In this document: piece by piece, positions 52,986 through 62,271 of the stretch
How the letters are laid out: each line of letters starts with the position of its first letter
Numbering within the stretch: position 1 is the first letter of the stretch
From: JAJDXW01 sp965202895
Lineage (GTDB): Bacteria > Pseudomonadota > Gammaproteobacteria > HK1
DNA: 64,000 nt
Assembly (NCBI GenBank): GCA_965202895.1
Contig: OZ241901.1
Coordinates: 434,001 to 498,000 of the forward strand
Direction of reading: 5' to 3'
Notes under the pieces: generated by a model
Told to the model about the DNA's origin: nothing
What the model saw: the letters and a program-made list of their open reading frames with translations, nothing else
Databases searched by the model: none
Program-made: the position numbers and the translations under genes

Positions 52986-53966
52986 TCATGATGCGGCGGG
53001 TGTTTCGTGCAGTCTCCCCGAAGCTTCGAAACAGGCTACCCGCCGCCCTGGCAACAGCTCCTCCAGGTCGGGACAGGATTCGCGGCACGACGCTTTCGCC
53101 CACGGACAGCGCTGGTACAGGTAACAGCCGGCGGGCAGATCGATGGGGCTCGGGATCTCCCCCTCGAGGACGAAGCGCGGCAGGCTTCGGTCCGGGTCCG
53201 GATACAGCACCGACGAGAGCAGCGCCCGGCTGTAGGGATGGAGCGGGCGTTCGAATATCCGCTCGGTCTCGCCGGTCTCGACGATCTTCCCGAGGTACAT
53301 GACCGCGACGCGGTTGCAGACCCGCCGAACCGCGGTCAGATCGTGCGATATCAGAAGATACGAGAGCCCCAGCTTCTCGCGCAGATCGTTCAACAGGCCG
53401 AGGATCTCCGCCCGCACGGAGACGTCCAGGGCCGAGGTCGGTTCGTCGAGGACGACGAGCTCGGGCTGGGTGGCGAGCGCCCGGGCGAGCCCGATCCGCT
53501 GCTGTTCTCCCGCGCTCAACTGGTGGGGGTACTTCTCGGTCACGGAGGCGTCGAAACCGACCATCTCGAGGACTTCCCGGACCCGCCGGCGGCGCGGGGC
53601 GGCCGGTCCGGGGCGGAGCACCCGGAGGGGCTCTCCCACGAGCGTTTCGATTCGCATCCGCGGATTGAGGGATTCGAAGGGCTCCTGGAACACCATCTGC
53701 ACCCGGCCGCGCAATGGGCGGAAGTCGCGTGGGGCCATGCCGCTCACGTCGGAGCCGTCGATGAGGATCGTGCCGGCGGTGGGGGGCAGCAGCTTGAGCA
53801 GGCAACGTCCCACGGTGGTCTTGCCCGAGCCGCTCTCCCCGACCAGTCCGAGGGCCTCTCCCCTGGCGATCGTGAACGAGACCCGGTTGACGGCCCTCAC
53901 CGCCTTGCCGCGGCCGGCCGGGAAATGCTTGACGAGGCCGCGGACGGAGACGAGCGGGCGGGTCAT
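52986..53966 (-). CDS. Oligopeptide/dipeptide ABC transporter ATP-binding protein (DppF/OppF type)
   Basis: A 326-residue ABC ATPase with the C-terminal oligopeptide-transporter extension. Walker A is LVGESGSGKTTVGRCLLKLL, the Q-loop VQMVFQEPFESLNPRMRI, the signature HQLSAGEQQRIGLARAL and Walker B LVVLDEPTSALDVSVRA. The tail CYLYQRCPWAKASCRESCPD carries the Cys-rich region that often binds an iron-sulfur cluster in this family. The signature reads LSAGE rather than LSGGQ. Its ATG overlaps the stop of the partner ATPase by one base. It ends the operon binding protein-C45-B-C-D-F. Confidence 0.92.
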   Translation of the reverse strand: MTRPLVSVRGLVKHFPAGRGKAVRAVNRVSFTIARGEALGLVGESGSGKTTVGRCLLKLLPPTAGTILIDGSDVSGMAPRDFRPLRGRVQMVFQEPFESLNPRMRIETLVGEPLRVLRPGPAAPRRRRVREVLEMVGFDASVTEKYPHQLSAGEQQRIGLARALATQPELVVLDEPTSALDVSVRAEILGLLNDLREKLGLSYLLISHDLTAVRRVCNRVAVMYLGKIVETGETERIFERPLHPYSRALLSSVLYPDPDRSLPRFVLEGEIPSPIDLPAGCYLYQRCPWAKASCRESCPDLEELLPGRRVACFEASGRLHETPAAS

Positions 53967-54946
53967 CAGGCGGCGGCCTCCCCGCTCGCGACGGCTTCGG
54001 CGCGAAAGCACGATGCCGAATGGCCGTCGGCCACGGTACGGGGCGCCGGCCGTTCCTCGCCGCAGCGGGGGATGGCGGCGGGGCAGCGGCCGGCGTACCT
54101 GCACCCCGTCGCGGCCGTCCCGGCCCGAGCCGCGGTGCTCGTTCCCAGTCGGCGGGCATCGCGCGCCGCCCCCGCGGCTCGGATCAGCCGCCGGCTGTAC
54201 GGATGGGCCGCGTGCCGGAAGAACCGGCGGACGCTCGCCGTCTCGATCACCTCGCCGGCGTAGACCACCGCGACGCGCTCACAGTAGTGGGCGACGACCC
54301 CGAGGTCGCGGGACACCATGACGAGCGAGGTTCGGAAATCCCGCACCAGATCGTGCATGAGATCCAGGATCTGCCGCGAGATGGTGACGTCGAGGCCGGC
54401 CGTCGGCTCGTCGGCGAGCAGGAGCCGGGTGGAGTGCGCCAGCGCCATGGCGATGATCACGCGCTGGCACATGCCGCCGCTCAGCTCGTGGGGGTAGGCG
54501 TTCAGGCGCTGCCCGGGGTCCGGGATCCCCACCGCTTCCAGCAGGCCCTCCGCCCGGCTCAGGGCCGCGTCCCGCCTGGCGTCGCTGTGCGCCATGATCA
54601 CGTTGGCGATCTGGACCCCGACCGATATGAGGGGGTTCAGGTGTTTGCGAGGCTCGGGGGTCGTCAGCGCGATCTGCCTGCCGCGGACCTCGCGCAGCTC
54701 GTCTTCGCTCTTCTCGAGCAGGTCGTCGCCTTCATAGAGGACCCGTCCGGCTTCGACCCTCCAGGGCGGGCGCAGCAGGCCGAGGATTGCACGCACCAGC
54801 ACCGTCTTGCCCGAGCCCGATTCGCCGACGATGCCGAGGGTCTCGCCTTCGCGCAGCGACACGTCGAGACGGTTCAGGACCGGGACCACCCCGGATTCGC
54901 CGTGGAAGCTCACCTCGAGGCCCTGGACGTCGAGCAACGGCGCCAT
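53966..54946 (-). CDS. Oligopeptide/dipeptide ABC transporter ATP-binding protein (DppD/OppD type)
   Basis: A 326-residue partner ATPase. Walker A is IVGESGSGKTVLVRAILGLL, the signature HELSGGMCQRVIIAMAL and Walker B LLLADEPTAGLDVTISRQ. The C-terminal CRYAGRCPAAIPRCGEERPA is the Cys-containing extension. The Q-loop region reads IALTTPEPRKHLNPLISVG: the usual Gln is Thr and the Asp-Pro is Glu-Pro. I recall related subfamilies varying in this stretch, so it may be a subgroup feature. The start ATG 54946 lies four bases after the permease stop. Confidence 0.9.
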   Translation of the reverse strand: MAPLLDVQGLEVSFHGESGVVPVLNRLDVSLREGETLGIVGESGSGKTVLVRAILGLLRPPWRVEAGRVLYEGDDLLEKSEDELREVRGRQIALTTPEPRKHLNPLISVGVQIANVIMAHSDARRDAALSRAEGLLEAVGIPDPGQRLNAYPHELSGGMCQRVIIAMALAHSTRLLLADEPTAGLDVTISRQILDLMHDLVRDFRTSLVMVSRDLGVVAHYCERVAVVYAGEVIETASVRRFFRHAAHPYSRRLIRAAGAARDARRLGTSTAARAGTAATGCRYAGRCPAAIPRCGEERPAPRTVADGHSASCFRAEAVASGEAAA

Positions 54947-54950
54947 CGGA

Positions 54951-55877
54951 TCAGTCCCGGTTGACCGGGTCCAGGTAGTCGCGCAGACCGTCCCCGACCA
55001 GGGCATAGCCGAGGACCGTGATGCCCAGGGCGACGCCGGGGAACAGGGCGGTCCACCACTGTCCGGTCATCATGTTGGGAGCCCCGATGGAGATCATCGA
55101 GCCCCATTCGGGCGTCGGCTTGGGCACGCCCGCTCCGACGAAGCTGAGCGCGGCGGTGAGCAGGATGGCGAAGCCGATGCCGGGCGAGATGTTGGCGAGC
55201 GGTGCGGTCAGCGCGTTGGGCATGACGTGGACGAAGGCGATCCGAAGCTCGGAGTTGCCCGCGCACCGGGCCGCGTCGACGAACGGGCGCTCACGCACCT
55301 GGAGGACCGATCCTCGCGTCACCCTGAGGAAGTACGGAATGTTGAGGAACGCGAGGGCGGCAATCACGTTCTCCGTTCCCGGACCGCGAAAGCCGACCAG
55401 GGCCAGCGCGAAGATGAAGATGGGGAACGCCTGCAGAATGTCCGCGCCCCGCATGATGAGCTCGCTCATCAGGCGGCCCGGTCCCGCCGCTCCGGCGAAG
55501 AAGCCCGAGACCACGCCGAGTGCGACACCGAACCCGAAGGCGATGAGGGACGACGTGAGCGCGATCGTGAGATCGATCCGGGGGGCCGAGATCACCCGCG
55601 AGAAGACGTCCATGCCCGCGACGTCGGTGCCCAGCCAGTGGTCGAGGGAGGGAGGCAGCAGTCCCGCGCCGGGGAGGGCGCGCTCCGGAGGATAAGGCGC
55701 CACCAGCGGCCCGAAGACGGCGAGGAAGATCGTGACGGCGACGATCGCGAGGCCGATCAGGAAGCTCGGCCGGCGCCGGGCGAACCCGACGAAGGAACGG
55801 GCGGGCCCCGGGCGGCGGCTGCCCGGCGGCAACGCGGCCGCGGCGGCGATGCCGGCGCGGTTCGGGGGGTCAGCCAC
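54951..55877 (-). CDS. Oligopeptide/dipeptide ABC transporter permease (DppC type)
   Basis: A 308-residue inner-membrane permease. The N-terminal helix FLIGLAIVAVTIFLAVFGPL is followed by the periplasmic motif DHWLGTDVAGMDVFSRVISA, the conserved RVTRGSVLQVRERPFVDAAR, and AILLTAALSFVGAGVPKPTP, all typical of DppC/OppC. Five or six helices are visible. GTG 55877 is the start. It lies 15 bases after the partner permease gene. Confidence 0.93.
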   Translation of the reverse strand: MADPPNRAGIAAAAALPPGSRRPGPARSFVGFARRRPSFLIGLAIVAVTIFLAVFGPLVAPYPPERALPGAGLLPPSLDHWLGTDVAGMDVFSRVISAPRIDLTIALTSSLIAFGFGVALGVVSGFFAGAAGPGRLMSELIMRGADILQAFPIFIFALALVGFRGPGTENVIAALAFLNIPYFLRVTRGSVLQVRERPFVDAARCAGNSELRIAFVHVMPNALTAPLANISPGIGFAILLTAALSFVGAGVPKPTPEWGSMISIGAPNMMTGQWWTALFPGVALGITVLGYALVGDGLRDYLDPVNRD

Positions 55878-55892
55878 GTGCCGGCCTCCCGC

Positions 55893-56903
55893 TCATCCCT
55901 TGATCCTCGGGTCGATCACGAAGTACGCGAGGTCGACCAGAAGGAAGACCACCAGGGTGAAGACCGCGGCCAGGAGGACGAAGGCCTGGAGCGGCGCATA
56001 GTCCGAATTGACCACCGCTTCGACGGCGTACTGGCCGAGCCCGCCCCAGGCGAAGACCGTCTCCACCAGCACCGCGCCCCCGAGCAGGAACCAGAACACG
56101 ATGCCGATGACGGTGACGACGGGCGGCATGGCGTTGCGCAGGGCATATCGCAGCAGGATGCGCCGGGGCAGGCCGAGCGCACGGCCGTGCTCGACGAAGT
56201 CCGACTGCATCATGTCCTCCACCGTCGAGCGGGTGTTCTTGATGACCAGGGTCATGTAGACCAGGGTCAGGGTCGCCACCGGGAGGACGAGGTGGGCCAG
56301 CGCCGACCGGAAGGCCTCCCACCGGCCGGCGAGGAGGGCGTCGATCACGATCATGCCGGTCACCGCCGGCGGCGTGGAGAGGATCGGATCGAGCTGGCCG
56401 ATGGGGCCCGGAACGATGCCGAGCTTCGAGAAGAAGATGAAGATGAGGATCAACCCGAGCCAGAAATCGGGAATCGATCCGGCGAGCATCCCGTACACGA
56501 AGAGCCCCCGATCGGCGATGCCCCTTCGCTTGACGGCCGTGTAGACGCCGATCGGCACCCCGAGCAGCACGGACAGGATCCCGGCGGAGAGCACGAGCTC
56601 GAGAGTGGCCGGGAGACGTTGGCGGATGTCGGCGGTCACGCTCTGCGACGTGCGCCAGGACCTGCCGAAGTCTCCCTCGAGAACGTTGCCCACGTAGATG
56701 AGGTACTGCTCGGCGAGGGGACGGTCCAGACCGAGCTCGCGCCGGACCTCTTCGATCCGTTCCTTGGTGGCGAACTGGCCCGCCATCAGGAAGGCGGGGT
56801 CGCCCGGCAGCAGGCGGACGAGGAAGAAGACGATGAGCGAGACCGCGACGAGCTGCGGGATCAGGAACAGCAGACGTTTTCCGGCGTAGCGAAGAAAGCG
56901 CAT
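55893..56903 (-). CDS. Oligopeptide/dipeptide ABC transporter permease (DppB type)
   Basis: A 336-residue permease starting MRFLRYAGKRLLFLIPQLVA, a standard DppB/OppB N-terminus, followed by FFLVRLLPGDPAFLMAGQFA. The long periplasmic loop, DFGRSWRTSQSVTADIRQRL and VYMTLVIKNTRSTVEDMMQS fit the family. About six helices are present. With the DppC-type protein it forms the translocation channel for the peptide or amide captured by the binding protein at 58142-59764. Confidence 0.93.
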   Translation of the reverse strand: MRFLRYAGKRLLFLIPQLVAVSLIVFFLVRLLPGDPAFLMAGQFATKERIEEVRRELGLDRPLAEQYLIYVGNVLEGDFGRSWRTSQSVTADIRQRLPATLELVLSAGILSVLLGVPIGVYTAVKRRGIADRGLFVYGMLAGSIPDFWLGLILIFIFFSKLGIVPGPIGQLDPILSTPPAVTGMIVIDALLAGRWEAFRSALAHLVLPVATLTLVYMTLVIKNTRSTVEDMMQSDFVEHGRALGLPRRILLRYALRNAMPPVVTVIGIVFWFLLGGAVLVETVFAWGGLGQYAVEAVVNSDYAPLQAFVLLAAVFTLVVFLLVDLAYFVIDPRIKG

Positions 56904-57034
56904 CGGCGCGGTTGTCCGGCCGGGCCGTGCCGGCTACCGGGGAGCGCCGGAGATCATGGCTTGCGGGGGCCGCTCACCACGCCATCCGCGCCCGGGACGT
57001 TCGAAGGACGGGAGGGGCGGCCTGCCGCCAAGGG

Positions 57035-58087
57035 TCAGGGATGCCTTCCGCCCGATCCGCCGGGCTCTGCCTCGGGCATGCGTTCGAGACGGTCCCATCG
57101 GCTGAGCGCCAGATGGGTCAGCTCGCCGGTCGGGCTCGTGTAGCTGCCGGCCGGCATGCCGGCGAGCGGAAAGCCCACGAAGTGGCCCCATGAGCGTTCC
57201 TGCAGCATCTGGTCGCCGTACTCCGGGCTCGAACCGCAGGGCCAGCCATAGGCGTACCAGAAGATGCCGTTGAGGGGGTCGATGATCTCGGCGCTGACCG
57301 ACCCCCAGGCCGGGGTCCCGGTCTCGAATCGTTCTCCGTGGAGGCTGCCGTGGTTGCAGATCGAGTATCCGTGTCCCGGGATCCATGGGTTCTCGCCGGC
57401 GAACCGTTCCTTGTGGGCGTGGTCGCTCAGGAGCGCGGCCATCGTGCGAAGATCGATCGACCCCTCGGTCCGGCCGAGCAGCTCCTTGGCGCGCAGGTAG
57501 CGGGACTGGTTCGGCACCCTCGGGTTGTCCAGCGAGTTGAGGGGCGCGCCCTCCTCTTCCTGCATGCTCACCCAGCAGTTGACGTTCACCGCGGTCCCGC
57601 CCGATGCGGGGCGCAGCCGGTCGCTCACCCGGACCCGCTTGCGGCCGATCTCCACCAGCGCGAGCGCTCCGCTGCGGTCGGCGAGCATGGCGGCGCCGGC
57701 GAAGTCGCGCGGCAGCTCCCCGACCAGGTCGAGCGCCTCGTCGACCGTGCCGCAGCGGGTCATCACGGTATGCCAGAGGTCGTGAGGCTTGAGGGCGCCC
57801 GGAGGCGCCCGGTTCTCCGGCTTCTCCAGCGCAAGCGTCCAGGTGAAGCCGAGCCCCGCCTCGTTCAGCGCCCTCGTCGGCGCGCCGCTCACGGAATCGG
57901 AGTACTCCTGGTCCGACGCGCCGGCTTCCAGCGGCGCCAGATGCGTGCCGATCCAGGCGAAGCCCTCCTCCGGGCGGCGCACGACGACGGTGGTGCGGAT
58001 GTCGTAGGGATCATCGCTGACGCCGCCGATCCAGGTCCCGCCCCCCGGGCTCGCGGCGAGCCCGGTCGCGCCGATGTTCGTACACAT
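57035..58087 (-). CDS. C45-type Ntn-hydrolase / acyltransferase-like protein in the dpp operon
   Basis: A 350-residue N-terminal-nucleophile hydrolase resembling the C45 family (isopenicillin-N acyltransferase, carcinine hydrolase). It starts MCTNIGATG, so removal of Met would expose Cys2 as nucleophile without a propeptide. Further landmarks are WIGGVSDDPYDIRTTVVVRR, GAPTRALNEAGLGFTWTLAL, AVNVNCWVSMQ and NHGSLHGERFETGTPAWGSV. No signal peptide is seen, so it is probably cytoplasmic. It sits between the binding-protein and permease genes (54 and 131 bp gaps), suggesting it cleaves the imported amide or peptide. The substrate is unknown. Confidence 0.82.
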   Translation of the reverse strand: MCTNIGATGLAASPGGGTWIGGVSDDPYDIRTTVVVRRPEEGFAWIGTHLAPLEAGASDQEYSDSVSGAPTRALNEAGLGFTWTLALEKPENRAPPGALKPHDLWHTVMTRCGTVDEALDLVGELPRDFAGAAMLADRSGALALVEIGRKRVRVSDRLRPASGGTAVNVNCWVSMQEEEGAPLNSLDNPRVPNQSRYLRAKELLGRTEGSIDLRTMAALLSDHAHKERFAGENPWIPGHGYSICNHGSLHGERFETGTPAWGSVSAEIIDPLNGIFWYAYGWPCGSSPEYGDQMLQERSWGHFVGFPLAGMPAGSYTSPTGELTHLALSRWDRLERMPEAEPGGSGGRHP

Positions 58088-58141
58088 GCCGACCTCCGTT
58101 CTCCGCTCCTGTCGCCCGGCGCAGGGGCCGTCCAGGCCCGT

Positions 58142-59764
58142 CTACTCCCGGCGGATGAACGCGAACCGGATCTGGTTGTCCGGGGTCCACAGGAATCCGG
58201 TGAGGTCCTTCTTCGCGGCCACCGTCCAGTCGAACCAGGCCACCTGGACCCAGGGAACCTGCTCGGCGACGATCTCCTGCAGCCTTGCGGTGACGGCCTC
58301 GCGCTCGGGCGAATCCATCATGCGCATCGCCTGCTCCAGGAGCCCGTTGTACTCGGGGTCGTCGAAGTTGACGGCGTTGATGAAGTTGTCGGGGCCGTTG
58401 CCGAGGTAGACCCACGAGGAGTAGCCGGGGTCGCCGCTCCAGGGCCACTGCTCGTTCTCCGCGAATGCCTGCAGCTTCTTCCCGTACTTCTGTTCGGCCC
58501 ACACCGCCGTGGGAAGCGCCTGCAGCTCGACCTCGACGCCGACCTGCTCCCAACTGCTCTTGACGAGCACCGCCATCTCCTCGGACTCGCGCTGCGCGGC
58601 GTTGTAGGTGAGGGTGACCTCGAAGCCGTCCGGATGACCCGCCTCCGCCATCAGTCGTCTGGCCTTCTCGAGATCCGTCCCGTAGGCGTAGGTCGGGACA
58701 TGGCCGGCGTAGATGTCCGGAACGATGCTGGTCATCCGCCGCGCGTTTCCGTAGTAGACCTTCTCGATGATGTCGTCATAGGGCGTGGCCCAGGCCATCG
58801 CCTGGCGCAGCAGGTGGTTGTCGAACGGCGGCTTGTCGGTCACCAGCCCCAGGTAGAGCTGCTTGTTCGACCGGGTTCGAACGATCCGGAGCTGGTCGTT
58901 CGCCGCCACCTGCCGGAGCTCGCGCTCGTTCAGGCCCCAGGCGACGTCGATCTGCCCCGCCTGGAGGAGGGAGAGCCGTGCGCTCGATTCGGGCACCGCC
59001 TTGAGGATGATCCGTTCGAAGTACGGCCGGGGCTCCTGCTCCCAGTGCTCGTTCTTCACCAGGATGGTCTCGACACCGGGCACCACCCGCTCCACGTGAT
59101 AGGGGCCGAAGCCGGCCGAGTGGGTGCGAAGCCACTCCTTCGCCCAGGGCTCGTCGGCCGTCGCGTGCTTCTTCGCCTCCGTCGAATCGAAGGGTCCGCC
59201 GTAGTAGTTCTGGGCCAGGATCTTGAAGAAGATCGGGGTCGTGCCCCGCAGGTCGATCTTCACCGTGTGGTCGTCGATCTTTTCCACGCTCTCGGGGCCG
59301 TCCATGCCGATGACGTCGGCGATGAACTTCCCTACCGCCTTGACGGCGAACCGGCGTTCCCAGGACCACACGTAGTCGTCGGCGGAGAGCTCGTTGCCGT
59401 AGGGGCTCTTCATGCCCTGCTTGAGCCGGACGACGACGCTCGTGCCGTCCTCGCCCATTTCCCAGCTATCGGCGACCAGTCCGGTCACCCCGCGGTCATC
59501 GGTGGAGCGAAGGTCGACCGTGTCGGCCGGGTCGTCCGGGATCTCGATGATCCGGTAGGCGAAGAGGTCGCCCCCATGGACGTTCGCCATCATCATCTCG
59601 CCTTCCGAGGTGAGCGCCTGCTCTCCGTCGATCGAGGCGGGCGTGCCCGGAACGGCCACGACCAGGGTGCGTTCGCGCGCGTCCTGCGCGAGGGCGGCCA
59701 ATGAGCCGGATGCGCCGAGGGCGGCGGCCAGGGCGAGACATGAGAAGCGGGCGGGCAGGTTCAT
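58142..59764 (-). CDS. Peptide/opine-type ABC transporter substrate-binding protein
   Basis: A 540-residue DppA/OppA-type binding protein. The signal peptide ends at SLAALAQ-DARER near residue 27. The mature protein has RTLVVAVPGTPASIDGEQAL, SADDYVWSWERRFAVKAVGK, PFDNHLLRQAMAWATPYDDI and a long C-terminal lobe ending FLWTPDNQIRFAFIRRE. It heads the operon whose order is binding protein, C45 hydrolase, permeases B and C, ATPases D and F. Ligand class (peptides, opines, glycosides) cannot be decided by eye; the adjacent amidohydrolase favours an amide-bonded ligand. Confidence 0.92.
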   Translation of the reverse strand: MNLPARFSCLALAAALGASGSLAALAQDARERTLVVAVPGTPASIDGEQALTSEGEMMMANVHGGDLFAYRIIEIPDDPADTVDLRSTDDRGVTGLVADSWEMGEDGTSVVVRLKQGMKSPYGNELSADDYVWSWERRFAVKAVGKFIADVIGMDGPESVEKIDDHTVKIDLRGTTPIFFKILAQNYYGGPFDSTEAKKHATADEPWAKEWLRTHSAGFGPYHVERVVPGVETILVKNEHWEQEPRPYFERIILKAVPESSARLSLLQAGQIDVAWGLNERELRQVAANDQLRIVRTRSNKQLYLGLVTDKPPFDNHLLRQAMAWATPYDDIIEKVYYGNARRMTSIVPDIYAGHVPTYAYGTDLEKARRLMAEAGHPDGFEVTLTYNAAQRESEEMAVLVKSSWEQVGVEVELQALPTAVWAEQKYGKKLQAFAENEQWPWSGDPGYSSWVYLGNGPDNFINAVNFDDPEYNGLLEQAMRMMDSPEREAVTARLQEIVAEQVPWVQVAWFDWTVAAKKDLTGFLWTPDNQIRFAFIRRE

Positions 59765-59891
59765 GAGGTGCCTCCTCCTGCATTGAAGCGGACCGAATGC
59801 CGCTCGCAGAGCTTCAAGCGATCCTGGATCGGCCGCGAGTCTAGCAGACGCCGGGCGAGGCGCCGGCGGTACCGCGGGCGGGCGCCGGGGG

Positions 59892-61184
59892 TCAGCCGTC
59901 GCGCTGCGACCTCTCCAAGGCCTGGTCGATGTCCCAGAGGATGTCGTCGACGGACTCCAGGCCGACCGAGATCCGGATCATGTCCGGGGTCACCCCGGCC
60001 GCGGCCTGCTCCTCCTCCGAGAGCTGCCGGTGGGTCGTCGAGGCGGGATGGATGACGAGGGTGCGCGCGTCGCCGACGTTCGCCAGGTGGCTCATGAACC
60101 GGGCCGCTTCGATGAACCGGACCCCGGCCTCGCGGCCTCCCTCGATGCCGAAGGTGAGGATGGCGCTCGCGCCCCGGGGCACGTACTTCCGCGCGAGGTC
60201 GTGGTAGCGGCTGCCCGGCAGGCTCGGGTAGCTCACCCAGGAGACGAGGGGGTGGTCCTCCAGAAGCCGGGCCACCGCGAGGGCGTTGTCGCAGTGCCGG
60301 TCCATCCGCACCGGCAGGGTCTCGATCCCCTGGAGCATGAGGAACGCGTTGAAGGGGCTCAGGGCCGCGCCCATCGTGCGAAGCGTCTCGCAGCGCGCCT
60401 TCATGGTGTAGCCGAAGTCGCCGAACGTCTCGTAGAAGCGCACCCCGTGGTAGCCCTTCGACGGCTCCGTCATCCCCGGGAAGTTGCCGTTGTCGTAGGG
60501 GAAGCGGCCCGACTCGACGATGACCCCGCCCATGCTGGTGCCGTGGCCGCCGATGTACTTGGTGGCCGAGTGCACGACGACGTCCGCCCCCCATTCGAAG
60601 GGACGGCAGAGGTAGGGGGTCGCGAACGTGTTGTCGATGACGAGGGGGAGCCCGCGGTCGGCCGCGATCGCTCCCACCGCCTCGAGGTCGAGCACGTTGA
60701 TGGAGGGGTTCCCGAGGGTCTCGCCGTAGAGGAGCTTCGTCCGGCCGGTGATCGCGCGGGCGAAGTTCTCGGGGTCGTCGGGGTCGACGAAGGTGGTGTC
60801 GATGCCCATCCGCCGGAACGTCACGTCGAAGAGCGAGCGGGTGCCGCCGTAGAGGGTGCTCGCGGAGACGATGTGGTCCCCGGACTCGACGAGGGTGAGG
60901 AGGGCGGTGGACTCGGCCGCCTGGCCCGAGGCGGTCGCGAGCGCGGCCCGTCCGTTCTCGAGCGCCGCCATCCGTTCCTCGAAGACGGCGGTGGTGGGGT
61001 TCGTGAGCCGGGTGTAGACGTTCCCGAAGGTCTGGAGGTTGAACAGGCTCGCGGCGTGGTCCGCGCTGTCGAACACGTACGAGGTGGTCTGGTAGATCGG
61101 CACCGCCCGCGCCCCGGTCGCGGGGTCGGGTAGCTGCCCGGCGTGCAGGCAGAGGGTCTCGATGCCGTAGTCGCGATCAGCCAT
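59892..61184 (-). CDS. metY: O-acetylhomoserine aminocarboxypropyltransferase / sulfhydrylase
   Basis: A 430-residue PLP enzyme of the Cys/Met metabolism family, making homocysteine from O-acetylhomoserine and sulfide. Hallmarks are ETLCLHAGQLPDPATGARAV, PIYQTTSYVFDSADHAASLF, YTRLTNPTTAVFEERMAALE, and VVHSATKYIGGHGTSMGGVI with the Schiff-base lysine K209. The length and the LFNLQTFGNVYTR segment point to MetY rather than MetB. The start at 61184 gives the standard N-terminus. It stands alone between the dpp operon and a CoA-binding protein gene. No SAM riboswitch was recognised upstream. Confidence 0.95.
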   Translation of the reverse strand: MADRDYGIETLCLHAGQLPDPATGARAVPIYQTTSYVFDSADHAASLFNLQTFGNVYTRLTNPTTAVFEERMAALENGRAALATASGQAAESTALLTLVESGDHIVSASTLYGGTRSLFDVTFRRMGIDTTFVDPDDPENFARAITGRTKLLYGETLGNPSINVLDLEAVGAIAADRGLPLVIDNTFATPYLCRPFEWGADVVVHSATKYIGGHGTSMGGVIVESGRFPYDNGNFPGMTEPSKGYHGVRFYETFGDFGYTMKARCETLRTMGAALSPFNAFLMLQGIETLPVRMDRHCDNALAVARLLEDHPLVSWVSYPSLPGSRYHDLARKYVPRGASAILTFGIEGGREAGVRFIEAARFMSHLANVGDARTLVIHPASTTHRQLSEEEQAAAGVTPDMIRISVGLESVDDILWDIDQALERSQRDG

Positions 61185-61387
61185 CGGCCGGTTCCTTCGG
61201 GTTCCGGGCGGGAGCGCCGCCCGCCGCGTGTGGTGTGGCCGCCACGTCCCCTTTCCCATCCCTGCGCCCTCGCCGGCCCCGTGCCGCCCGGCCGCCGGGC
61301 CCCTGCTCGCGGTCCGGATTTCCCGGGTCCGGCCTGCCCCGCACCGGCCGATCGGGCGGGCAGGCGGGCGGGCGGGCGCGGACCTGC

Positions 61388-61867
61388 TCAGTACGGGACG
61401 TGGAGGGGGCGCTTGGCGGACACGACCCGTGTGTTCACCCCGACGAAGCCGAGCCCGCCGAACAGGCGCGCGTACTCGATCTTCATGCAGCGGTCCATCA
61501 CCACCTCGAGCCCCCCGTCGCGGGCGATCCGGGCCGCTTCCTCGTTCACGACCCCGAGCTGCATCCACAGCACCTTCGCTCCGATCGCGACCGCCTGCTC
61601 CGCGATGGCCGGGATCTCCTCCGCCCGCCGGAAGCAGTCCACGACGTCCGGCGCCTCGGGAAGCTCGCTCACGCTCGGGACGCAGGGCTCGCCGAGGACC
61701 TCCTCGTAGGCCGGGGTCACCGGGATCACCCGGTAGCCGTGGTCGATGAGGTATTTGGCCGCGAAGAAGCTCGGCCGGTACCAGTTCGCGGAGAGGCCCA
61801 CCACCGCGACGGTCTTCGCGTCGCGGAGGATCCGGCGAAGGGTGGGGACGTCGTTTCCGTCGGGCAT
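61388..61867 (-). CDS. CoA-binding domain protein (YccU-like)
   Basis: A 159-residue single Rossmann-like CoA-binding domain. Characteristic segments are LRDAKTVAVVGLSANWYRPS, DHGYRVIPVTPAYEEVLGEP and LWMQLGVVNEEAARIARDGG, then VVMDRCMKIEYARLFGGLGF. Homologues such as E. coli YccU bind CoA or nucleotides, but their role is unclear. The start ATG 61867 is 80 bp from a family A element on its upstream side. No partner gene is adjacent in the same direction except metY, 203 bp downstream. Confidence 0.9.
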   Translation of the reverse strand: MPDGNDVPTLRRILRDAKTVAVVGLSANWYRPSFFAAKYLIDHGYRVIPVTPAYEEVLGEPCVPSVSELPEAPDVVDCFRRAEEIPAIAEQAVAIGAKVLWMQLGVVNEEAARIARDGGLEVVMDRCMKIEYARLFGGLGFVGVNTRVVSAKRPLHVPY

Positions 61868-61947
61868 CGCTCCTCGCCCCGTTCCGGCGGCTGGCCGGCG
61901 GCCAACATAGACCGCGGGGGCGCGGGTTGGCAACCGCTCCGCGGTGA

Positions 61948-62257
61948 GAGGCATGTGCGCGGTGGGGTTTTCGCCGGGCACGCCTCTCGCGAACGCTCTT
62001 GGGCACGGCGTCCTGGGAACGCTTGTGTCCCGCCCGCAAATGGGACGGCGAGGCCGCCGACGATCAATGCGGGCGGGACGCCCGCGTTCCCAGGACGCCG
62101 TGCCCGCGCAGGCAGCTCCGTGGGGTGAAATCCGCCAGCAACCTCCTCGAACCGACCCCAAACCACGAAAGAACGCCGTCTCCGTGGGGGCAAAAAATAT
62201 CTCGATCTCCTATTTACATATTATATATCAATAATTTATGAACAGCGCCCGGGGCTC
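61948..62257 (+). mobile_element. MITE-like element family A, copy 3 (loop state II), 5-bp TSD GGTGA
   Basis: 310 bp, beginning GAGGCATGTGCGC and ending GCGCCCGGGGCTC, with perfect flanking duplications GGTGA at 61943-61947 and 62258-62262. The end orientation matches copy 1, but the loop of the central palindrome reads in the opposite direction. The AT-rich right third contains TTATATATCAATAATTTATG. It sits between the divergent YccU-like and tag genes, immediately before a family C copy. Confidence 0.9.
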
Positions 62258-62271
62258 GGTGAACCCCCGGC

